Below, piece by piece: positions 1-4,089 of a DNA stretch of 5,406 nt (positions within the stretch are counted from its first letter, which is position 1; each line of letters opens with the position of its first letter). A program made the translations under genes and the position numbers. The notes beneath the pieces were generated by a model. The model had not been told where the DNA came from. It worked only from the letters and a program-made list of their open reading frames with translations, and searched no databases. This DNA is from Stenotrophomonas sp. (GTDB taxonomy: Bacteria; Pseudomonadota; Gammaproteobacteria; Xanthomonadales; Xanthomonadaceae). The stretch is taken from NCBI GenBank assembly GCA_003248565.1, contig QFOV01000230.1, positions 1 through 5,406 of the forward strand. Direction: 5' to 3'.

Positions 1-1787
1 CCGACCCGCCACATCTCGCGCGGGGTGTACTTGGCCGGGCCCATCGCCATCGAGATCACCGGGTTGGACGCGGTCATCAGGTTGTTGGACGCCGACAAAG
101 CCACGATCAGCGCGAACGCAGTGGGATTGCCGCCCGCAGCCAGCGCAAGGTTCACCGCAATCGGCACCATGACAATGGTGGCGCCGACATGGCTGATCAC
201 CAGCGAGAAGGCGGTGGTCAACAACGCCAAGGCGATCTCCAGCGCCCACACGGGGATGCCGGCGGGCAGTTTGTCGATGGTGTGACCGGCGATCCAGGCG
301 GCCGCGCCACTGCTGTCCATCGCCCAGCCCAGCGGGATCAGGCCGGCCATCATGAAAATGGTCTTCCAGTTGATCGCTGCGTAAGCCTCGTCCATGCGTA
401 GCACGCCGGTCAGCAGCATGCCTGCCACGCCGGTAAGCAGGGTCAGGGCCACCGGCAGGTGCGAGGTGAGCGCGATGATGATGGTCAGTGCGAAGATCGC
501 CATCGCGATCTTGAACTTGTGCGGGCGCTGCTCGCCCTTTGGGTAGTCGGTGACCACCACGAAGTCGCGGCTCTCGGCGGCAGTGGCCAGGTCCTGCCAT
601 ATGCTGTGGAAGACCAGCATGTCGCCGGCACGCAGCGGGGTATTGCGCACGTCCTCGCGGATCACCTGCTTGTCGCGGTTGATCGCCAGCAGGCTGATGC
701 CGCGTTCCTTGCGCAGGCGCAGCTCCCCCGCGGTCTTGCCGATCAGGCGTGAGGTTGGTGGCACCACCGCTTCGGAAATGCCGGCGCGGGCCGGATTGAA
801 CAGGTCGCCCAGCTGCTTCAGGCGCGAGGACATGCGCAGGAACTGGTTCTGCGCGAAGTCCGAGACCTGCCGACGTGGACCCATCACGCCCAGTGCACTA
901 CCGACCCAGATGCGCATGTCCGCCGGTGGCGACAGGCGAGTGTCGTCGCCGGTTTTCAGTGCAAGGAACAGTGGAGCGTCGAACAGGTTTTCAGCCTCGC
1001 CCACGGTCATGCCGACCAGAGGGCTCTCGGCGGTGACCAGCAGTTCGAAGACATCGCCTTCAATGCCGTAGGCCTTGGCGAAATAGCTTTCGGTTCGGGC
1101 CGGGGCCTGGCCGTCTTCGCTTTCGGTTTCCTCTTCCTGCAGTTTGCGGCTGCCGTAGAAGCGGAAATAGGCCAGCGAGGCGATCAGCAGTGCTACGCCA
1201 ATCGGCAGCGGCGCGAACATGCGCAGCGGTTCGATGGTGGCGGTGCCTGAGGGCAGGTTGTTGTTGGCCGAGACCAGCAAGTCGTTGAGCAGGATCAGCG
1301 GCGAGTTGCCGACCATGGTCAGCGCGCCACCCATCACGATGGCGGCGGAGATCGGCAGCAGCTGCCGCTTCAACGTGAGCGCGGTACGCGAGGCCAGTCG
1401 CGAGGCGACCGGCAGGTACAGCGCCATCACCGACGGGTTCTGCATGAACGAGGAGTTCAAGCCGGCGGTTGCGCTGGTCAGCAACAGCAGCCGTTGTTCC
1501 AGTCCATGCGAACGCCGCAGCAGCCAGCCGGCGAGCCGGTTCAGTGCGCCGGTACGGTCCAGACCGGCGCCGAGAATGGTGGTGGCGATGATGCTCATCA
1601 CCGCGTTACCGGAGAAACCGCCGAAGATTTCTTCCGGTGCAATCAGGCCGGTGACGCCCAGCACCACCATCACCACCAAGGCCACCACGTCGGCGCGGAT
1701 GCGCTCGAACAGGAACATCGCCATCGTGAAACCCACCAGCCCGAGTACGAGCTTCATATCGGTGGTGAGCGTCAGCGCGGTATCCAT
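1..1787 (-). CDS. SLC13/DASS-family permease with two TrkA_C (RCK_C) domains, 3' end cut off by the window
   Basis: The frame is open from ATG at 1787 through base 1, giving 595 full codons; family lengths near 600-630 suggest only a short tail is missing. It encodes an inner-membrane protein. Residues about 12-215 hold hydrophobic segments, including the hairpin-like motifs SSFMQNPS (112-119) and GGALTMVGNSP (153-163). Two soluble domains follow, at about 238-310 (SPLVGMTVGEAE onset) and 335-412 (TSRLIGKTAGELRLRKERGI, ending GDMLVFHS); both resemble TrkA_C/RCK_C ligand-binding domains. A second membrane block runs from 425 and contains SASNNLMTASNP (565-576). This layout, transporter halves around two TrkA_C domains, is typical of the SLC13 (divalent anion:Na+ symporter) branch often labelled sulfate, citrate or dicarboxylate carrier. 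The substrate cannot be told here. The ATG at 1787 overlaps the stop of a 36-codon ORF (TGATG) and has no convincing Shine-Dalgarno sequence of its own. ATG at 1757 is an alternative start. The family call is firm; the substrate is unknown. Confidence 0.88.
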   Translation of the reverse strand, partial: MDTALTLTTDMKLVLGLVGFTMAMFLFERIRADVVALVVMVVLGVTGLIAPEEIFGGFSGNAVMSIIATTILGAGLDRTGALNRLAGWLLRRSHGLEQRLLLLTSATAGLNSSFMQNPSVMALYLPVASRLASRTALTLKRQLLPISAAIVMGGALTMVGNSPLILLNDLLVSANNNLPSGTATIEPLRMFAPLPIGVALLIASLAYFRFYGSRKLQEEETESEDGQAPARTESYFAKAYGIEGDVFELLVTAESPLVGMTVGEAENLFDAPLFLALKTGDDTRLSPPADMRIWVGSALGVMGPRRQVSDFAQNQFLRMSSRLKQLGDLFNPARAGISEAVVPPTSRLIGKTAGELRLRKERGISLLAINRDKQVIREDVRNTPLRAGDMLVFHSIWQDLATAAESRDFVVVTDYPKGEQRPHKFKIAMAIFALTIIIALTSHLPVALTLLTGVAGMLLTGVLRMDEAYAAINWKTIFMMAGLIPLGWAMDSSGAAAWIAGHTIDKLPAGIPVWALEIALALLTTAFSLVISHVGATIVMVPIAVNLALAAGGNPTAFALIVALSASNNLMTASNPVISMAMGPAKYTPREMWRV

Positions 1788-1897
1788 CAGGGCAGTGGCT
1801 TCAAAGAGGAGAGCTGGGACGGTTTGACACTGCACTCTGCCACCAACGCTGCGCAGGCGGCGTGTTCGGCAATCTCATGGAAGCGTGCAGCTGTCAT
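1787..1897 (-). CDS. Candidate 36-aa small protein or leader peptide between trmB and the permease
   Basis: I do not recognise this ORF. It starts at ATG 1897, 14 bases after the trmB stop codon. A GAGGA Shine-Dalgarno sequence sits four bases before the ATG. It ends in a TGA at 1789-1787 whose last base is the first base of the permease ATG (TGATG). The N-terminal half (begins MTAARFHEIAEHAACAALVA) could form one amphipathic helix, with Cys at 15 and 22. The C-terminal half is Ser/Pro/Leu-rich and ends in KPLP. There is no signal peptide or membrane segment. The best reading is a translated short ORF that delivers ribosomes to the permease start, which lacks its own good ribosome binding site. 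It may have no function as a protein, and it could also be a chance ORF, since short open frames are common in GC-rich DNA. The position and start signals are seen; the role is inferred. Confidence 0.38.
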   Translation of the reverse strand: MTAARFHEIAEHAACAALVAECSVKPSQLSSLKPLP

Positions 1898-1901
1898 CGC
1901 G

Positions 1902-1906
1902 TCCTC
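1902..1906 (-). promoter_or_regulatory. Shine-Dalgarno sequence for the 36-codon small ORF
   Basis: The minus strand reads GAGGA followed by CGCG and ATG (1897-1895). This is the best ribosome binding site in the trmB-permease gap. Neither the ATG at 1787 nor the one at 1757 of the permease has a comparable sequence. This is the main reason to take the small ORF seriously. Confidence 0.45.
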
Positions 1907-1911
1907 ATCAC

Positions 1912-2664
1912 TCAGCCGGCGTCCGTGTTGCCGGGCTTGTCATACAGCAGATCCCAGACGCCATGGCCCAGCTTCTGCCCGCGGGTCTCAAAGTGGGTCT
2001 GCGGACGCCAGTCCGGACGCGGCACGGCGCCACGCGGGCCGGCGCGGTTGACCAGACCGGGCGTGGCGTCGAGCACGTCCCACATCTGCTCGGCGTAGTC
2101 TTCCCAGTCGGTGGCGCAATGCAGACGGCCGCCAATGCGCAATTTGCGCACCAGCAACTCAGCAAAGGCCGGCTGCACCAGACGGCGCTTGTTATGGCGC
2201 TTCTTGTGCCAGGGATCCGGGAAGTAGATGCGGATCTCGTCCAGCGCGCCGTCGGCGACTTCCTTCTCCAGCACTTCCACGGCGTCGTGGTGGTAGAGCT
2301 TGACGTTGTCGGCATTGTCATCGGCCAATGCATTGAGCAGGCGACCAACGCCCGGTGCGTGCACTTCGATGCCGATGTAGTCCTTGGAGGTGTCGAACTG
2401 CGCGGCATAGCGCAGCGCGGCGCCGTTGCCAAAACCAATCTCCATCACCTTGGGCGCGTTGCGGCCAAAGGTGGCGTCCAGGTCGCGCGGCTCGCCATTG
2501 AAGTCGATGCCGAAGCGCGGCCAACGGTCGTCGAACGCGCGCTGCTGGGCCGGGGTGAAGCGGCCCTGGCGCAGTACGAAGCTGCGGATCTCGCGGCGGC
2601 CTTCGGTCACGGTGAAGGGCTTGGGCGGTGCCTTGGAGCCCGCGCTGTCAAAAGGATTGGTCAT
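1912..2664 (-). CDS. trmB: tRNA (guanine-N7-)-methyltransferase TrmB
   Basis: The 250-residue protein transfers a methyl group from S-adenosylmethionine to N7 of G46 in the variable loop of many tRNAs, in the cytoplasm. The family signature is present throughout. The early block is IRSFVLRQGRFTPAQQ (26-41). The SAM-binding motif I is EIGFGNG (75-81). The acidic end of strand 2 is YIGIEVH (96-102). The TrmB hallmark YFPDPWHKKRHNKRR spans 147-161, with Asp150 at the expected active-site position. The C-terminal motif is THFETRG (223-229), followed by LGHGVWDL. Length fits the proteobacterial family, with a variable N-terminal extension of about 22 residues. The ATG at 2664 shares one base with the thiG stop (TGATG), so translation is probably coupled to thiG; this also supports the start choice. 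The next start signal downstream lies 14 bases past its stop. No missing catalytic residues were seen. Confidence 0.97.
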   Translation of the reverse strand: MTNPFDSAGSKAPPKPFTVTEGRREIRSFVLRQGRFTPAQQRAFDDRWPRFGIDFNGEPRDLDATFGRNAPKVMEIGFGNGAALRYAAQFDTSKDYIGIEVHAPGVGRLLNALADDNADNVKLYHHDAVEVLEKEVADGALDEIRIYFPDPWHKKRHNKRRLVQPAFAELLVRKLRIGGRLHCATDWEDYAEQMWDVLDATPGLVNRAGPRGAVPRPDWRPQTHFETRGQKLGHGVWDLLYDKPGNTDAG

Positions 2665-3458
2665 CAGCCGATCAGCCCATCTACGGGGGAGGAAGCGCTG
2701 GCATAGCGCTTGCGCGGGATGCGGCCAGCGAGGAAGGCCTCGCGGCCAGCTTCCACGGCCTTGCGCATGGCGCTGGCCATCAATACCGGGTTGCGGGCGC
2801 CGGCAATGGCGGTGTTCATCAATACACCGTCGCAGCCCAGCTCCATGGCGATGGCCGCATCCGAGGCGGTGCCGACGCCGGCATCGACGATGATCGGCAC
2901 CTTGGCGTTCTCGATGATCTCGATCAGGTTGTACTTGTTCTGGATGCCCAGGCCCGAACCAATTGGCGCGGCCAGCGGCATCACCGCGGCGCAGCCGATT
3001 TCTTCCAGGCGCTTGGCCAGGATCGGGTCATCGGAGGTGTAGACCATGACGTCGAAGCCGTCCTTGACCAGCTGTTCGGCGGCCTTGAGGGTAGCCATCA
3101 CGTCCGGGTACAGGGTCTTCTGGTCACCCAGTACTTCGAGCTTGGTCAGGTTGTGGCCGTCCAGCAGCTCACGGGCCAGGCGGCAGGTGCGCACGGCGTC
3201 TTCGGCGGTATAGCAGCCGGCGGTATTGGGCAGGATCGCGTAGCGGTCCGGCGGCAGTACGTCGAGCAGGTTGGGCTCGCCCGGGTTCTGGCCGATGTTG
3301 GTGCGGCGGATGGCCACGGTGACGATCTGGGCGCCAGCGGCTTCGGTAGCCAGGCGGGTTTCTTCCAGATCCTTGAACTTGCCGGTGCCGGTCAGCAGCC
3401 GGGATGAATAGGTTTTGCCGGCGATGACCAGCGAATCGGTGGGGACATTTGCATTCAT
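2664..3458 (-). CDS. thiG: Thiazole synthase ThiG
   Basis: ThiG is a cytoplasmic TIM-barrel enzyme. It joins 1-deoxy-D-xylulose 5-phosphate, dehydroglycine and sulfur from ThiS-thiocarboxylate to form the thiazole phosphate of thiamin. The 264-residue product shows RLLTGTGKF (20-28), VTVAIRR (46-52), LPNTAGC (76-82), TKLEVLGD (105-112), PIGSG (165-169) and VDAGVGTASDAA (191-202). Lys106 in the LTKLEV segment corresponds to the lysine that forms the imine with the sugar phosphate in characterised ThiG. The start at 3458 (MNANVPTDSL) is preferred because residues before it are not family-like and a GGTGAT stretch precedes it; ATG at 3476 would add six residues. The stop overlaps trmB by one base. 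Its partner gene thiS lies upstream on the same strand but is separated by a 285-bp repeat-filled spacer, unusually long for this pair. No TPP riboswitch was seen upstream. Confidence 0.97.
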   Translation of the reverse strand: MNANVPTDSLVIAGKTYSSRLLTGTGKFKDLEETRLATEAAGAQIVTVAIRRTNIGQNPGEPNLLDVLPPDRYAILPNTAGCYTAEDAVRTCRLARELLDGHNLTKLEVLGDQKTLYPDVMATLKAAEQLVKDGFDVMVYTSDDPILAKRLEEIGCAAVMPLAAPIGSGLGIQNKYNLIEIIENAKVPIIVDAGVGTASDAAIAMELGCDGVLMNTAIAGARNPVLMASAMRKAVEAGREAFLAGRIPRKRYASASSPVDGLIG

Positions 3459-3487
3459 GCCCGAATTATCACCCATCCAGCCTACGT

Positions 3488-3510
3488 GTAGTGCCGAGCC
3501 ATGCTCGGCA
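3488..3510 (+). repeat. SMAG/REP palindrome 1, GTAG head on the plus strand
   Basis: GTAG at 3488-3491 is followed by a perfect 8-bp stem, TGCCGAGC (3492-3499) and GCTCGGCA (3503-3510), with a CAT loop. This is the layout of the Stenotrophomonas SMAG family. It ends 21 bases before a unit in the opposite orientation, as in REP dimers. Its head lies 29 bases upstream of the thiG ATG, so the hairpin would sit in the 5' leader of any thiG message that begins upstream of it. Confidence 0.85.
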
Positions 3511-3531
3511 TGACATCACCGGTAAAGCCCC

Positions 3532-3555
3532 AGCGCAGCCATGTCTGCGCTCTAC
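3532..3555 (-). repeat. SMAG/REP palindrome 2, GTAG head on the minus strand
   Basis: Read on the minus strand, GTAG (3555-3552) is followed by a perfect 7-bp stem, AGCGCAG and CTGCGCT, with a 6-base loop. The stem sequence differs from units 1 and 3, so it belongs to a different SMAG subgroup. With unit 1 it forms an inverted pair whose GTAG heads point outward. Confidence 0.75.
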
Positions 3556-3564
3556 AGATGGTGC

Positions 3565-3582
3565 CGACAGCCGCCGCTGTCG
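3565..3582. repeat. Perfect 7-bp hairpin, possibly a decayed SMAG unit
   Basis: CGACAGC (3565-3571) pairs with GCTGTCG (3576-3582) around a 4-base loop. The sequence just before it, GATGGTGCC, resembles a degenerate GTAGTGCC head. This suggests a mutated SMAG copy, but without an intact GTAG the assignment is tentative. Confidence 0.5.
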
Positions 3583-3584
3583 CT

Positions 3585-3613
3585 CCCTCCCTTTGCCGCA
3601 GGCAAGGGGAGGG
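3585..3613. repeat. 13-bp hairpin (CCCTCCC / GGGAGGG) with GCA loop
   Basis: The arms at 3585-3597 and 3601-3613 pair over 13 positions with a single T·G wobble (3592 with 3606) and a three-base loop. Similar CCCTCCC...GGGAGGG intergenic hairpins are, from memory, repeated in Xanthomonadaceae genomes. No run of T follows it on either strand, so it is not a standard intrinsic terminator, although it could slow polymerase or block exonucleases. Confidence 0.65.
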
Positions 3614-3624
3614 CTGGGGAGGGG
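3606..3624 (+). other. Predicted G-quadruplex motif
   Basis: The plus strand reads GGGGAGGGCTGGGGAGGGG: four runs of three or four G separated by loops of one, two and one base. Short loops like these favour a stable intramolecular quadruplex. Its first eight bases also form the right arm of the hairpin at 3585-3613, so the two structures are mutually exclusive. The G-rich strand is the non-template strand for rightward transcription; the minus-strand thi transcript would carry the C-rich complement. Formation in the cell is inference. Confidence 0.6.
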
Positions 3625-3648
3625 TTGGCTTTTCCGCCCTTTGTGTAT

Positions 3649-3680
3649 GGGCAGCTTCGCGGCTTGCGCCGCTCCCACAA
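3649..3680 (-). repeat. Second REP-type element (GTGGGAGCGGC family)
   Basis: The minus strand reads CTTGTGGGAGCGGC, then GCAA, then GCCGCGAAGC: a 5-bp GCGGC/GCCGC stem (3659-3663 with 3668-3672) and a 4-base loop. The GTGGGAGCGGC head resembles a REP family I recall from Pseudomonas and relatives, and is unlike the GTAG-headed SMAG units around it. Its boundaries are approximate. Confidence 0.5.
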
Positions 3681-3706
3681 GTTTGATGCTGCGCCGGTAA
3701 CGCTCC

Positions 3707-3729
3707 TGCCGAGCATGGCTCGGCACTAC
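3707..3729 (-). repeat. SMAG/REP palindrome 3, exact inverted copy of unit 1
   Basis: On the minus strand, GTAG (3729-3726) is followed by the same TGCCGAGC, CAT, GCTCGGCA hairpin found at 3488-3510. All 23 bases are identical to unit 1; identity stops at both edges. It begins 14 bases downstream of the thiS stop codon. A thiS message would therefore carry this hairpin almost immediately after the coding region. Confidence 0.85.
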
Positions 3730-3743
3730 CTGGTTGCGGCGCT

Positions 3744-3944
3744 TCAACCGCCGCCCAGCGCGTGCACGATTTCCACCACGTCACCGTCCTGCAGCCGATG
3801 GTTCGCGTGCTGGCTGCGCGGAATGATGTCGCCGTTGATCTCGACCGCCACGCGGCGTTCGGCCAGCCCTTCGGCGGCCAATAGTTCGATCAGGGTCAAA
3901 GCGGGCTGCAGCTGGCGGGGTTCGCCATTCAGATGGATGTTCAT
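3744..3944 (-). CDS. thiS: Sulfur carrier protein ThiS
   Basis: ThiS is a small cytoplasmic ubiquitin-fold protein. ThiF adenylates its C-terminal glycine, which is then converted to a thiocarboxylate, and the sulfur is handed to ThiG for thiazole formation. The 66-residue product matches the usual family length. It shows VAVEINGDIIPRS (32-44), DGDVVEIVHAL (53-63) and the required terminal Gly-Gly, here as GGG. The start at 3944 (MNIHLNG) gives a normal first beta strand. The frame stays open upstream to an ATG at 4181, but that stretch is not ThiS-like and overlaps the esterase gene. Only a weak GGCGG precedes the chosen ATG. ThiF and the sulfur-donating enzymes are not in the window. The next gene in the same direction is thiG, reached after the REP cluster. 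Confidence 0.94.
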   Translation of the reverse strand: MNIHLNGEPRQLQPALTLIELLAAEGLAERRVAVEINGDIIPRSQHANHRLQDGDVVEIVHALGGG

Positions 3945-3993
3945 GCCGCCATTTTCGCCACAGCCGCGGCAAAAGCCCAGCGGACAGACAGTT

Positions 3994-4053
3994 TGCGGCG
4001 GCGCAGCGTGTGTGTCTTGCGCGGTAATGAAAACATAACAACGTGCGGCGGCG
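3994..4053 (+). repeat. 10-bp direct repeat TGCGGCGGCG, two copies 50 bp apart
   Basis: Exact copies lie at 3994-4003 and 4044-4053, each just inside one arm of the inverted repeat. The motif is simple and GC-rich, so coincidence is possible in this genome. Its paired placement next to the arms is the reason for listing it. Confidence 0.4.
4015..4042. promoter_or_regulatory. AT-richer core of the divergent intergenic region, possible promoter area
   Basis: The stretch containing GGTAATGAAAACATAACAAC is clearly richer in A and T than its surroundings and lies between the divergent genes, where promoters are expected. TAATGA or CATAAC could be a -10 element for the esterase, but I find no good -35 partner at normal spacing on either strand. 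The location is plausible; the exact elements are not resolved. Confidence 0.25.
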
Positions 4054-4078
4054 TATGTCTGTCCGCTTTCCCCCATCC

Positions 4079-4083
4079 AGGAG
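4079..4083 (+). promoter_or_regulatory. Shine-Dalgarno sequence for the esterase gene
   Basis: AGGAG is followed by a 6-base spacer (TTGAAC) and ATG at 4090. It fixes the esterase start and agrees with the signal peptide beginning directly at that codon. Confidence 0.85.
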
Positions 4084-4089
4084 TTGAAC

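Larger units (their letters stand above)
3488..3729. repeat. Composite REP cluster filling the thiS-thiG spacer
   Basis: The spacer between thiG and thiS (3459-3743) contains no convincing gene. It is almost entirely short palindromes: SMAG-type units at 3488-3510, 3532-3555 and 3707-3729, a possible decayed unit at 3565-3582, a 13-bp hairpin at 3585-3613 running into a G-rich tract, and a second REP type at about 3649-3680. The outermost units are exact inverted copies of each other, so the block is bounded by a 23-bp inverted repeat. Short open frames cross this region on both strands, but their translations are low-complexity readings of the palindromes. In known REP systems such units are non-autonomous and spread by RAYT (REP-associated tyrosine) transposases. 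They may also alter mRNA stability between operon genes. Either effect here is inference. Confidence 0.8.
3979..4067. repeat. Perfect 12-bp inverted repeat in the thiS/esterase divergent promoter region
   Basis: AGCGGACAGACA at 3979-3990 is exactly mirrored by TGTCTGTCCGCT at 4056-4067, with 65 bases between the arms. The arms are centred 77 bp apart. They lie between the divergent starts of thiS (3944) and the esterase (4090) and enclose the most AT-rich part of the gap. Paired sites for a regulator shared by both genes would fit. A cruciform is unlikely with such a long loop. Whether anything binds here is unknown. Confidence 0.6.

Noticed and set aside
189..2051. Several plus-strand open frames across the permease region, one with a His-rich run
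   Set aside because: The minus strand is continuously open for 595 codons and translates to a clear membrane transporter. The His run is the antisense reading of Val-rich membrane codons.
1885..3407. Long plus-strand open frames opposite trmB and thiG (for example 1885-2706 and 2628-3407)
   Set aside because: They lie opposite strongly conserved genes and their translations show no family signature; they are antisense shadows.
3707..3729. SMAG hairpin 3 as an intrinsic terminator for thiS
   Set aside because: The stem is strong, but no T run follows it on the minus strand (the sequence continues GGAGCG), so it does not meet the intrinsic terminator pattern.
3488..3729. CRISPR array suggested by several similar palindromes
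   Set aside because: The units are in alternating orientation, irregularly spaced and of different sequence types; there are no regular spacers or cas genes.
3449..3784. Short open frames on both strands within the thiS-thiG spacer
   Set aside because: They cross the SMAG and other palindromes, have no ribosome binding sites and read as low-complexity peptides.
3945..4089. Possible TPP riboswitch upstream of thiS
   Set aside because: No CTGAGA-type or ACCTGA-type thi-box elements were found on the minus strand, and the leader is too short and poorly folded for the usual aptamer.
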